From assembly GCA_033439795.1 (NCBI GenBank), contig JAUTDP010000005.1, forward strand, positions 1,054,001 to 1,118,000: DNA of 64,000 bases, written 5' to 3'. The notes beneath the pieces are model-generated. The model was not told the DNA's origin, ran no database searches, and was given only the letters and a program-made list of their open reading frames with translations. The position numbers were made by a program, and so were the translations under genes. Within the stretch, counting starts at the first letter, position 1. Each line of letters starts with the position of its first letter. Below are positions 50,521 to 60,897 of the stretch, piece after piece. This DNA comes from Sordaria brevicollis. Its lineage: Eukaryota > Ascomycota > Sordariomycetes > Sordariales > Sordariaceae.

Positions 50521-50914
50521 ATTATATAAGTTTAATATAACGGAGGTTAAAGAGCTTTTTTTTATTAACCGGTTTAAACCTTATTTTTATAATTTCCTAT
50601 AAATAATATTGAACGCCGTAATAAAGTACGAATAATCGATAATTATAATTATACCCTTTATTAATAAAGTAGTATTACTTTTAGGGGATATTAAAATTAT
50701 TATTACTTTACTACGTAAAAATATTATTTAAAATCTTTTAATTGTTAATTAATTCCTCTTAACCTAGTAAATAATAAAGAATATAATTATTAAAATTATA
50801 TACGATTAATACGTTAATCGAATAATTACCTTTATAATTACGCTATAATTTTATAATTTTATTAATTAATCGTATTTCGAAATAAGAGCCGTCGAATATA
50901 CTTAATACTTTATA
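50521..50914 (-). pseudogene. Harbinger G transposase, central catalytic part
   Basis: The minus strand reads FDGSYFEIR with the first catalytic Asp retained (codon 50,893-50,891), then VLIVYNFNNYILYYLLG and EELINN, where the second catalytic Asp is now Asn, and then LYYGVQYYL and KKLFNLRYIKL. This is the DDE_Tnp_4 order of PIF/Harbinger transposases (DGxH, D, PxRGVRYHL, LFNxRHAxLR). The frame is cut by element F at the target duplication and resumes at 42,649. On the N-terminal side it meets repeat A copy 3. Confidence 0.75.
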
Positions 50915-51019
50915 ACAAGGGCTGCCGCCCCCGTACCCCCGCAAAATTTGCCTTCGGCAAATTTTATACAGGTGGGCAGAAATTTACTTAAAGCGGAGCT
51001 TAACATTTAAATCTTTTAT

Positions 51020-51128
51020 CTTTTATTCTATTTTTATTAAATTTTTATTTTAATTATTATTATTTATTTAATATTTATTTAATATTTATTAATTATTTAT
51101 TTATTATTTACTTAATTTTCCTATTTAC

Positions 51129-51159
<31 letters not shown>

Positions 51160-51190
51160 CTAATTACAATTTATTTATTTACTATTATTT
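51020..51190. repeat. AT-rich tail with (TTTA)n microsatellite in repeat A copy 3
   Basis: Irregular TTTA/TTTAATA repeats, with eight or so clean TTTA units at about 51,128-51,160. On the element's strand this is a (TAAA)n tail following the tRNA-like cassette, as seen behind some SINEs. Confidence 0.7.
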
Positions 51191-51245
51191 ATTTATTATT
51201 TTTTAATTTAATATTCAAATATTATTAAAAAGATTTTATTTTTAC

Positions 51246-51318
51246 TCCGGCCGGGAATCGAACCGACCGCTAAAGGGTATATATTATAACCGTACATTTG
51301 CTAGGTTAGCTACGACGT
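51246..51318 (-). other. tRNA-like pol III cassette in repeat A copy 3
   Basis: On the minus strand: A-box-like TAGCTAACCTAG (51,312-51,301), perfect B box GGTTCGATTCC (51,264-51,254), and T5 (51,231-51,227) as terminator. Spacing between the boxes is that of a tRNA gene. The acceptor stem does not pair, as in copy 4. Confidence 0.55.
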
Positions 51319-51874
51319 TTTATTTAGAAAATAAGATTTTTCTTCTTCTTTATATATCCGTCGAATTTTTTCAAAGCCGTTTTTCTCGGCCGGCAAGTTA
51401 GTTACGGTCACGTGGGTAGTACCAATCTACTCGCCTTAGCTTATTCATTATTTTGATACCTATTTTTCCTATCGATATCCTTACCCTTATCGATAAGCTT
51501 TTTAAAATTTTTCTATATATCCGTCGGATTTTTTTAAAGCCGTTTTTCTCGGCCGGCAGGCTAGTTACGGTCACGTGAGTAGTACTATTGTACTCGTCTC
51601 GGCTTATTCATTATTTTGGTACCCACTTTGTCTTAATAGGATTTATTTTAAAACGCCAAGCCTCGTCCTATCTTTAGCGCCTTGGCGAAGGTTTAATTCA
51701 ACTAATTGTAGGTCGAAATTTTCTTTTCGATAGGGATCCTAACTTCGGGTAGACGGGTAAACTTCGGGAAGATTTTTAGGATCGACGCAGGGGAGTTAAC
51801 GTATTATAGAAGAAGACTCCGCTCAACGCGTTTTATGTTTTTCAATACTTCTCTATGTTAAAGCTCCGCTTCAA

Positions 51875-52600
51875 AAAATAAAAAAAAGTCTTCGGGTTAA
51901 TTTTAATAATATTAAGGGTTTAGGGGGTAAGTAACCTAATTTTATATATACCTAATATATAATAAATATTAAATACTTTATAAAAAAGCCTTATTTATTA
52001 ATAAATCTATATACCTCCTATTTATTAATACGTTTACTAATTAACTTTCGAATAAAATTAATATTATAACCTAATAAATAACCCGCTATCTGGAAAATAA
52101 AGCCTTAATTAATTATAAAAACAAATATTAATACCTTCTTATAAGCGGAAATATACTTGATAAAAGATAAATTAGCGTAATAGCGTAATTATTCGACTAA
52201 AGTATAGAATGTCCGTAGGCTTATACGAATTAAGTTTTTAAAGCGTTTAATATAGCTATTAAATAGCTCTTTCGTAGTATATAAGCCCTTCTAACTATAT
52301 AGATTATATAATTTAGGGGGTTATTATATTACTAAAGAATTTAATAAATTAATTAGAAATATAATAAAAACCTATTTATAATATACCGTTTAACGCTAGC
52401 GAACTCGGAGGGTAGTAGAGAATACGGGAATAAGTATAATAATTAAATAAGGTTAAAGATAAAGGTTATTACGTAATAAAAAAATAAAGGGTTTAGTAAT
52501 TACTAATATATTTCTAAACCTCTAGAGGGGAGAAAATAGTTCTGGGTATTTATATTTAAATATACTAATTTAATTAGTTATATAGTTATTATAGGTCACA
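51875..52600. other. RIP-mutated DNA of unknown origin at the edge of the AT-rich block
   Basis: Composition is that of the transposon block. The minus strand has stretches that read as protein apart from stops (for example LEGLIYYERAI at about 52,290), but I recognise no domain. It may be the N-terminal side of element G or a separate DNA transposon. Confidence 0.4.
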
Positions 52601-53200
52601 GAATTTACTGGAACCGATTTTATAGTAATTTACTAGCAAATCCGTTACTAGCGCTTCCTTACACGACTTGGGAAATATAGTCAATAACGTTTATTGGAGG
52701 CATTTACTAGTGAAACGTACACCCCCTTAAACGTTTATTCCTTCTTGAACTATCGCCCTAAACGTGGTTTAATAGTTCGAAAGTCTCAACGCTTCGAAAT
52801 CCAAACGTTTGAAACTTCCACAGCCGTTGTTCAATATTTAGATAATAATCAAAAGACTATCCGAAACAGTAAACGTTGGGCAAATCGAACAGTTCGCAAC
52901 GTTGAACAGTAGGTTCAGTTTAAACAGCCACTATGCAGCTGGATTTTTTTCTCAACAGTCAATTGACCGTTTACTAGACCCCCCCTTTCCTGCTACGGGG
53001 ACGCTCAGCGGGAGCGGGACCACCCAAAGACCCCTGCGGTAAGTGGGAAAAGAATCCTATAGGTTACACTAACTCTTGATATTTCGACTTAATTGCACAC
53101 TTTAACAAGAGTCGAACCTCCCATCAGGCCGGTGTTTCACGGTGTATAAGAGATTTATGGGAAGAGGTATTTGTTATTTGATTACCGGTCTACTAAAGCA
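52600..53200. other. Transition from RIP-mutated to normal DNA, no gene seen
   Basis: CpA and TpG return from about 52,600. TTTACTAG occurs three times (about 52,632, 52,705 and 52,970), and between 52,730 and 52,912 there are several AACGTT/TTCGAA-type short palindromes, which are common near the ends of fungal hAT elements. A 72-residue open frame here (52,694-52,912) has no recognisable domain. At 52,980-53,040 a GC-rich patch contains CCCCT motifs (stress-element-like). No coding call is made. Confidence 0.35.
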
Positions 53201-54041
53201 AGAAGAGTGGTGAATTCTGTGCGTTGGCGAGGAACAATGACCTCATAAGCCAGCAGTCACAATGTAGCGTTCCTGCCGGGGCGCATGCCGTCCGTGCCAT
53301 CTGTGTTACCGACCGCATAAAGCAATGGACGGAAACGCTTCGTATCACGAGATTGATATATTTCACCATATTAATAGCGACACAAGTCAAAATTGAGGCG
53401 TAAAATGTATGTCCAGTGCTACTATTTCTGTAGTCGCTTGTGTGAGTATATATACAATGAGGCACACACGGCGGCCTGACCCTCCTGATTTTCTTTCTCC
53501 CCAAACTTTTCCTCATCTTCTCAACTCTCAAAACACTCTTCCCAATTTCATCGGCCTCATCGGGCCCCTCCTTCTTCCTCTCGTTGTTCTTGTTCTTTCC
53601 AAAGACGTGAGTCATGTCATCCCATGTGGGCGCCTTGAGTATGTATGTAATGTGGAATAACCAAAGCGAAAAGCCAAGAAGACAAACTAGTACTAATAAT
53701 GATGATAATGATTTCTAACGCCAGATGCCAGTAGTGCCCCCCCACCACTCCGTTTTGTGCAGATATGATATGGTAATGATGAGATTCGCTCGATCGTGAT
53801 AAGTCGTTAAAATACGAGTTGTTGAAGATGCTAGGACGAACAGTTTGATGGGAGTGTGAAAGAGTCGTGTGCGGAGAAAAGGAGTTGGGCGGTTTGAATA
53901 GAAACGAAGGGTAACTCAACCAGCCAGCCCCAACTAAGAACTCGGTCTGAAAAGCTTCCTCTCCTTTTTACTTTGCACAGGCAAGACCTCAGCGGTTGAC
54001 GAGTTGGCGTTTGGTGTGAGAGGGCGCCGTTTAGCCCTCTT
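53201..54041. other. Intergenic / 3' flank of the serine-rich PH-like gene, no confident gene
   Basis: This stretch follows the stop codon of the 54042-56171 gene. The plus strand at 53,480-53,600 is strongly pyrimidine-rich. Open frames on both strands here (53,193-53,615 minus, 53,409-53,660 plus, 53,617-53,919 minus) overlap each other and show no domain, no good splice partners and biased composition. The charged start of the 53,615 minus frame (MTHVFGKNKNNERKKEG) is the only hint of coding. Confidence 0.4.
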
Positions 54042-56171
54042 CTAAAGGAAACCGCCCTCGGCACCGCCAAACACCCCAACGCTGCCTCGCCAGCCGCATC
54101 TCTTGTCCAAAACCTCGCGGTCGATCGAACGTTGAGGCGGCGAGCCGGCACTCCGAGGGATCATCTTGTCACCCTGCAAAGGTGACTGGGGTCGCTGCTG
54201 AGGCTGCACATGTGTGCTTTCGGTCTCGGCGTTGGTACTGCCGCGGCTGCTGCCAGTGCTGTTGTTGGTCTGTACCAGGAGCAAGCTGCTAGTGCTGCTG
54301 AGACGCTTGGTGAATTCGGTAAAGCTCAGACGCTTGCCGCTCGACGTCGAACGACGATGGCTATGCTGGAGCGGCGTCGATGAAGCCGAGTTCATCGCGG
54401 TAGCCAAGTTACCTTCCTCGAAGGAGGTCTCGGTGTGTCCTTCGAGAACCCCCATCAGTGGGTTTCCATAGGCGGCAAGCATTTCCGTCATCGCAGGCTG
54501 TGACTGTGTCCTTGCGCCAATGGACGGGCGAGACCTGTGAGAATAACCCGTCGCGGGTCGAGAGGAGCTGCCACTACCTGATGATAGAGCATTCAAGGCG
54601 TCCGCATTGTACATCAAGGGAGCCCGGATCGGTTGGCGAGAGGATTGCTTCTGCGGCGAGGCCAGTTCGTTCCTTCCCGTGATGAACTCCAACGCTCTCC
54701 GAGTAGAGGATGGGATCATGAAGCCATCCTCCGAGTCACGCTCGATCTCGGGCACATCGCTATCCTCGTCCTCTTCATCTATATCCTCCTCTGGGCTCGA
54801 GGCTTCGGCCACATCCCATGCGCTCTTGAGTCCAGGTCGCTCGGTCGCAGGATCCGAGGTTGCAAGTGTGGCGGATCTGCTCCTAGCTTCATCCGCCTCG
54901 CGCGTCTTCCTCTTTTCATCTAGTTCCCGCATCAACGCGTCAAACCGAGCCAGTGAGCTCAGTTTCTCTTCTCCCGGTGTATCGCGCTCGGAACCCGGAA
55001 TGCATCTCATTTGAAAGGCTCTATCCAAGATGGTTTCCCTTGGGCCCGGTGGTGAAGTAGGATCAAGCATCGGCGGCGGAAGCGGTGCTGTGGACTGGGA
55101 ACCAACGCTATTGTCACGTCCTCGTACGGGTGAGCTCAGTGCGGAGGACCTTCCTTGAGCGGAAGTCCAACCCTCGATAAACTCGCCCTGGTACTCACCA
55201 ACGGTAGTAGCCGGCGATGGAAGGTCGGCAGGGAACATGGCTGTATAGTGCTGATAACCCATGCTGGGGTTCATGGAGCTAGTTTGTGACGACACATCGC
55301 TGCGCTTGGAGCGGAGGCTCGGGGTATCAACTAGAGTGAGGGGGCGCTCGCGGTTGGTGAATAATGGTGTAAAGTTCATCGGGTGGTAACTGGGCCGTGA
55401 GCTCGCGCTTCCACTGCTGGGTCTATGTTGGAGATCGCCGGATCGGGGTGAAAACGGGTTCACAAAACTTGGCGAGGCCGGAGTGATGGGACTCAAGGAG
55501 GGTTGCTGAGCAGTCTGTCCCTCGGGAACGACACCTGGACGAATAAGTTGCTGGATGAAGCGAGCCCATTCGTGGAGCGAGAGGTGCGAGTGGCTATCCT
55601 CGCCTGCGCGGAAGAGCAAGGTGGAGGGAATCGCGTCCTTCCCCGTAGTAAGGCCAGCGGTCCTGCTCGAACGGCGTTTGCGCATCTTCTCAGTGGCGGG
55701 ATCTGGGGCGACGTTGACAACCATTGTTGGGAGTATCGGTCCTTGCTTGCGGTGTGCCAGCATCTGAACTTGGCAGTCGGTAATCGAGGATAAAGCAACT
55801 TGCAATGCCGGCTCCGAATCGTCCTACATGGTTAAGTGGATGTTAGAAACGCTGACCAGTTTGCTAGGACTGCCACCAGCACTTACCTTGGACTTGTAGA
55901 TGGACAAATACATGGTATCCGGAGATATCTTGATTTGCATGCGGGCTGGCGTAGAGCTTCGGTTGCTCTGTGATCGGCCTAGGCCGGACTGTATCTGCGA
56001 TTCCCGTTGCCCATTCCCCAGGACGACATAGCGAGGCTATAAACCGATCAGAATTTGTCGAGACACACAAAGCTCCCCCAGCTTAACATCCTTCAGATAG
56101 GTGCGCACCTTCCAAACGGCCCTTCCGATGATGGGGCCCCTGTCGGGGGGCACACACAGAATGCCTTCCAT
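54042..56171 (-). CDS. Serine-rich conserved fungal protein with PH-like N-terminal domain (664 aa, three exons)
   Basis: Proposed exons on the minus strand: 56171-56109, 56036-55887 and 55823-54042, giving 664 residues. The intron at 55886-55824 is GTAAGT...TAG; the one at 56108-56037 is GTGCGC...TAG, both in phase 0, and joining them gives GRAVWKPRYVVLG. The start is GCCATGG. Residues 13-165 look like a PH fold: RYVVLG, MYLSIYKSKDD, SSITDCQV, TLLFRA and a closing helix HEWARFIQQLI. A basic patch MRKRRSSR sits at 117-124, a helical charged segment at about 358-387, an acidic run at 415-437, SFTEFTKRLSSTSSLLLVQ at 571-589, and the protein ends GWRGSVGVFGGAEGGFL. The long Ser/Pro-rich parts are likely disordered. 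PH-like domains bind lipids or proteins; the specific role is unknown. Exon 3 is certain, the upstream exons likely. Confidence 0.8.
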
Positions 56172-57419
56172 GGCAAGTAAAAGCGTCGACTAGAATCGAG
56201 TATCGGAACGAGAGCCACGGAAGCGAATCGAAGGCGATGCCGAAGCCTTGTGTCGTCGATATCCAAGGCGTCTTGTAGTGGTTGGTGATGACGTGAGTCG
56301 GTAGTGTTCGGATGGTATTAAGTATTAAACGGCGCGCATTGTGAAGCGAAAGAGGATGAAAAAAGAAAGGCCGTCGGATTCAGATGGAAGGAGGTGGTGA
56401 CAATGGTGCCTCTTTTTCTTTGACTGTCTGCCTGCGTGGGTACCTCTATGGGTGCCGCTAGAGGAGGTGCTTGCCGAGGGGGGGGGGGGGGGGGGGGGAA
56501 GCGGGAAGCGGAGGTCGATCTTGTTGCTCTTTTGTTTTTTTGACAAACAGAAAGTCTTGGGAACCCTGTTTCGCCTGGTTGCGACCAACGAGACTGGAGA
56601 TAAAGTGATGTTTGTACCTGACAGGTATGTATGCGCCCCGAACAACCAACTTCCCACCTTGGTGTGTACGAAGTGAAGAGCGGAAGAGGTCCTGTGGTGT
56701 TTCACAAGGAAACTGAAAAAGCGAGGATCAGGGTCCAAGGATTATTCGCGGGTCTGAACTGTACTGAAGGTATTAGGACGTGCAGCCATGAAGAGAAGAG
56801 GGGAGGTGCAAGAGGCACACACACAGACACAGTGAATCGAAGTAAAAACGAAAGCGAAAAGGGTCTGCGGAGCGAAATTAACGAAGGAGGAGAAATCCAC
56901 CTGGATGGAAGCAAAAGGGAAAGAGCAGCCTCCAGAGAAAGGGCGAGGGGGGGTGGCATGCGATATACTACGCAGAACTAGTGCACTCACACACTGCAGG
57001 TGCATTGGAGATGCGTCTCCAGTCGCAGGAATCTCCAGTCTGCAGTCTCCAGCTGCGAGGTTCGTCCTTTCTTTGCAGTGGTCGGTTTGCTGCCAAGACA
57101 CGCTGCGATCCGGGCTCTGGGGCCTTGGGCGAATTGGATAAGGATGGGTCTCTCTCCAGCGGCGCAGAAATCGAAAAAGAAGAAAAGAGTGGAAATGGAA
57201 CCTGTACCCAGGATTTCCAGGGGAACCTTGCATCTGGATGGCCGGCCATCGACACTGCATGGGGTCCGGCTCGACCGATCGCCGACTTGTACACTGTAGG
57301 TACAGCATCACAGTGTTGCGGTGGGAGAGTGACGGAGAGTGACCAGAAACTGTGGTAAATTATTGCTTCCTTTGCTCGGTGCTTCTCTCACTCCAGTCGT
57401 TACTCATCACTGGCTGTTG
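56172..57419 (-). promoter_or_regulatory. 5' flank of the serine-rich PH-like gene with homopurine/homopyrimidine tracts
   Basis: No gene is supported in this 1.2-kb stretch. On the gene's strand it holds several pyrimidine tracts typical of filamentous fungal promoters (about 56,780-56,960), an uninterrupted run of 21 C (G21 on the plus strand, 56,478-56,498), and at 57,000-57,060 three TCTCCAG repeats. The many overlapping open frames reflect the absence of AT-rich stops. The transposon at 57,420 limits the promoter on its far side. Confidence 0.45.
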
Positions 57420-57466
57420 GGGCCCGTTCGGTAGCGGACTGCTTGCTCTAGCAGTATAGACTTCTA
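57420..57466 (+). repeat. Left terminal inverted repeat of the Harbinger element
   Basis: It starts GGGCCCGTTCGGTAGCGG, similar in type to the GGGCCxGTTTGG ends of plant Tourist/Harbinger elements. It matches the right end over about 45 bp. Confidence 0.92.
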
Positions 57467-57889
57467 CCCGGTTTTTCCCTACCAAAACGAATTTCCGAGC
57501 TCGCTAAACTAGTTTTGGTAGCAATTATATAGAGAAAAGGATTAAATAATTCGGACTACTCGAAATCGACTCCGCTTTTTTATACTTTACTAAAATAATC
57601 TAAAACTAGGCCACAATTTTTTATATCGAATATAGCGTCGTAAAATTCTACCGTTTTTTTAGTATTAAACTACTATTAACCGTATTACTAAAATCCGGGT
57701 AATATAACCTATTATAAATAATTTTATTAATACTTCGCACGTAACCATTTTACGCCTACTAATAACGTACTTAAATAATAACGGTATTATATATCTTTAT
57801 TACCGTAATTATATTACCTTTGTATATACTACTTATATAATAATTTATACTATATTTTAAAGTAAAAAAAATCGAAATATTATATACCC

Positions 57890-58690
57890 GGGTAATCTTA
57901 CCGCGGTTCGAAAGATTATAAATAGCTTCTATTTTGGATTAGTAATACAATTTAAAGACTACTTTAAAATAAACCGACCTACTTTTAATACCCTTATAAT
58001 TTAATTAAAAGAATATATTAATTTAAAGCCAATTCGCTATTAAACGCTAAAGTAAAAATTTATAATTATTCTTTAAATATTTAGTATAACCTAATTTCAA
58101 AAAAAAGCGTTATATAAATTTAATATTAATTTAAATTTAATTAACGCTATTATATAAAATATATTAAATTGGTTATATATTTTATATAAAATTATTATCC
58201 GTTTTTTAGAAAATAATTATTTAAATACTAAAATCGAATTAAACCTTCGGTTTAATACTTTTAACGGTTATATTAGCGCTATCGATAAAATATACGTAAC
58301 CGCTTATATAAGGAAATCCTAATAATAATAATAATATAATAAAAATAATAACGTTACGTAAAACGTCTTTACGGTAATAAAATTCAATTATTTATTTTTA
58401 TATGTATTAATAGGGGCGGAAGGATTGATTAACGACGCCGTATTATATTTATAGGCGTTTAGTAAATTATTTCGGGTATTAAAGAACTATTATTATATTA
58501 TTAATACGGGGTTTGGTATTCGGAAGGGAATTGTAATACTTTTTATTAATATTAAATATTATTTAAAGGATTAGAAAAATAAAGGGAAGAAACCGAAAAA
58601 TACGAAGGAGTTATATAATTTACGCTACGTTCGTATTTATATTATTATCGAATATATTTTTAATATTATAAAAAGAATATAAAAAATTAT
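57890..58690 (+). pseudogene. PIF/Harbinger DDE transposase, RIP-inactivated
   Basis: The frame ending near 58,690 reads KDYFKINRPTFNTLII in the N-terminal helical part, then FNGYISAIDKIYVTAYI with the first catalytic Asp at 58,284-58,286 (family pattern GAIDGTHI), then VLIGAEGLINDAV with the second Asp at 58,434-58,436, INTGFGIRKGIV, IKYYLKD, ELYNLRYVRIY and IIEYIFNIIKR with the catalytic Glu at 58,650-58,652. All three catalytic acids survive, but several TAA/TAG codons and the loss of the GTH triad (now KIY) inactivate it. In life it would cut and paste the element, using 3-bp target sites. Confidence 0.85.
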
Positions 58691-58959
58691 ATATATTATA
58701 TTATTTAAATATAATATTAATCGATAAATTAAAATTATTTATATAATAACCGTATTATATAATTTTATAATATCCTAGCGACCGAAGATAGAATTAATAG
58801 AGAAATAAAAAAGGGTAATAAAAGAAGGGAAATAGCGAGTAAAAAAGGTTTTAAAAGGGAAAACGAATTATTAAATCCGTTAATTTACTACGGTCGTTAT
58901 TTAGAATTAATATTAGAAATTATTATAAAAAAAGAGGGAAAGGAGGGAAATAAATTTAG

Positions 58960-59240
58960 ATATTAAATTTAAATTTAAATTTAAATAAAAAAATCGAATA
59001 AAATAGAGTATATAAATAAAAATTAGAGTTATTAGAAAAAATCGAATATATATAAAAAATATAAAATTATTAAATAATTCGAATATTTATTTAAAATTTA
59101 AAAAAAAATATTAAATAATAACGAATATATATATAAAAAATTAAAATTATTAAATAATTCGAATATTTAATAAAAAAATATAAATTTAATAAATAAATTA
59201 TTTTTTTTTACTCTATTCTATTTATTTATTTATATATAAT
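58960..59240. repeat. AT-rich spacer with imperfect tandem repeats between the two Harbinger genes
   Basis: A block containing ATTATTAAATAATTCGAATA occurs twice (about 59,065 and 59,145), each after a CGAATATATATA motif. It lies between the convergent gene ends and is probably non-coding. Confidence 0.6.
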
Positions 59241-59479
59241 TACTTTATTTCCCTATTACAACCGTTATATTTAATTACGCTTATTAAATTCTCCTCCAAG
59301 TAATTTAATACCTTTATTATCTCCTACGCAATTATTTTACTAATAAACCTCTTTTAAATATCCTCGATTACCTTCTATAACGTATTAACTCCTAAGAATT
59401 CTAATACTACTAATAACGACGCTATTATTACTATCGACTAATTTAATATATCCCTATTATTATAAATAACCTTCTTTTA

Positions 59480-60110
59480 TAGGGTTCTCTTATTTTTAAT
59501 TAAAATGGGCTTTTTAATAGGGATAGGAGTATAATCCGGGTTAATTTCGCGAACGAATTTTTATATAGGAATTTCGCGAATCTTCTTTTTAGGAATAAAT
59601 TTATTTTATCCTCTATTATTATTATTATCGTTACCCCTACTACCCTTATTACTAAAATCCTTTTCTTTATTAAAATCGTTATCGCCCGAATTACTATTAA
59701 TGTCCTCCTCCCCGGTAGTATTTTCTTTATTTCAATCCTCTTCCTTATTTTTATCTCCTATTTCGCGAATATAATAATTAGCGGGGTATTCCTTTATAAA
59801 AATATTTTTATAAACCTCCCGGTCGCTTAATAGAATAATACGAAATTAATAATAATTTTTATACTCGGTATTATAATGAGTAAAAAATTTATTTTAAATC
59901 TCTTTAAAAATAATTAGAATATCGGTCGCCTAATTGTACTTTATACTAAATATTATTATTAATTTCTTTTAAATAACGTAATAATTACGTTTAATATCCT
60001 ATTTCGATTTAATTGTATTAATAATTTATAAATAATACGGCTACTTCTCCTTCGCTCTTTTAAATATATATTTTTAAATTTTATTATACTTTTTTACTTT
60101 ATTGGATTTA
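59480..60110 (-). pseudogene. Harbinger second gene: Myb/SANT-like DNA-binding protein, RIP-inactivated
   Basis: Reading from about 60,060 downward, the minus strand gives a block with Trp-type stops at regular places, then IFKEI-x-NKFFTHYNTEYKNYY (about 59,910-59,850) and LLSDREVYKNIFIKEYP (about 59,825-59,775), followed by NYYIREIGD, an Asn/Asp/Glu-rich linker and a basic tail KKKIREIPI. The helix order and the phrase V-Y/W-x-x-x-I-x-x-x-P are those of the Myb/SANT-like domain found in Harbinger partner proteins and many fungal homologues. Such proteins carry the transposase to the element ends. Confidence 0.6.
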
Positions 60111-60314
60111 AAATATCCCTTTCTCTTATACTTACCGAATTATTTTATTATTTAATTAGTTATTTTATAATTATAAATAATACGTTTAAACGGAGTAAAA
60201 AAAATATTAGTCGATTACGATTAAAGAGCCTATTTACGTTTAATCCTTATAATACTTTAGGTAGTTTATTACAATTAGGATTAAAATTGGGTTTAAATCT
60301 AACTCTAAATATAT

Positions 60315-60470
60315 TATAGTTAACTCTATTAAATATACTCCAATTAATTACTCTATTAAATATACTCTAATTAATTATTTAATTATTAAATATATTTTAA
60401 TTAATTATTTAATTACTAAATATATTCTAATTAATTATTCAATTATTAGGTATATTCTAATTAATTAATT
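60315..60470. repeat. Subterminal tandem repeat of the Harbinger element (about 5 units of 27-30 bp)
   Basis: Five successive units end in TAATTAAT and contain TATTAAATATACTCTAATTA or close variants. Subterminal repeats are common transposase-binding regions in DNA transposons; that role is inferred. Confidence 0.6.
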
Positions 60471-60897
60471 TATTAAGTAAGAGGAAAGTTCGACTAAATA
60501 GTTTAATTAATTTAATTTTAAATTTAAATTTCGAAAAATTAATTTTCGAAAAGTAAAATCTTATTAGCAATTATATCGTCGTTATCCGTAATAGAAATAT
60601 AGAAGTAATCGTCGATAGAGAGGTTCCGGTTATTAACGCTAATCGAAGATAGGTTAATAGGCTCTTCGATTAGACTTTAGTTTCTATTATTATTTATATT
60701 ATTAATTTTAGCGGGCAAAAATACTAAGAATATAATTATAATATCAAAAACCAAATTATTAACTTTATTACGTATCTAAATCGAAGGCGGTGAGCCGGAT
60801 TATACAAAGCTATACCTAAAACGTTCAAATCTAGAAAGTAGACTTCGTATATACTACATCGATTAGTAGCCTCCACTCTAGGCGACTAAGAATTTAC

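Larger units (their letters stand above)
50915..51874 (-). repeat. Repeat A copy 3: longest version (960 bp) with tRNA-like cassette and both ends
   Basis: On the minus strand it begins at 51,874 with TTGAAGCGGAGCTTTAA and ends at 50,915 with GCAGCCCTTGT, so both family ends are present. Between the core and the 3' hairpin module it carries a second copy of the core (about 163 bp apart), the tRNA-like cassette (51,246-51,318) and an AT-rich tail with (TTTA)n. Copies 1 and 2 lack this inner block. This is therefore either the full-length form or a composite of two elements. Confidence 0.8.

Noticed and set aside
51117..51190. CRISPR-like or minisatellite array
   Set aside because: Only simple TTTA repeats without spacers; such arrays are not expected in a eukaryotic genome.
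1..52600. Centromere or mitochondrial DNA as the source of the high AT content
   Set aside because: The content is identifiable nuclear gypsy and Harbinger elements with strand-symmetric C-to-T changes at CpA, which RIP explains; a centromeric location cannot be judged from sequence alone.
52694..52912. 72-residue plus-strand frame
   Set aside because: No domain, rich in AACGTT/TTCGAA short palindromes that look like transposon-end motifs, and no splice-compatible neighbours.
53193..53615. 140-residue minus-strand frame
   Set aside because: Only the first 20 residues look protein-like; the rest has a Cys/His/Trp-rich shadow composition and overlaps an equally long plus-strand frame.
54214..55014. 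Plus-strand frames opposite the serine-rich gene
   Set aside because: They are antisense shadows of the third exon, produced by its Ser/Pro-rich codon pattern.
56325..57358. Cluster of overlapping frames on both strands
   Set aside because: They overlap one another in up to four frames, include the G21 run and purine tracts, and lack domains; this is promoter/5' flank.
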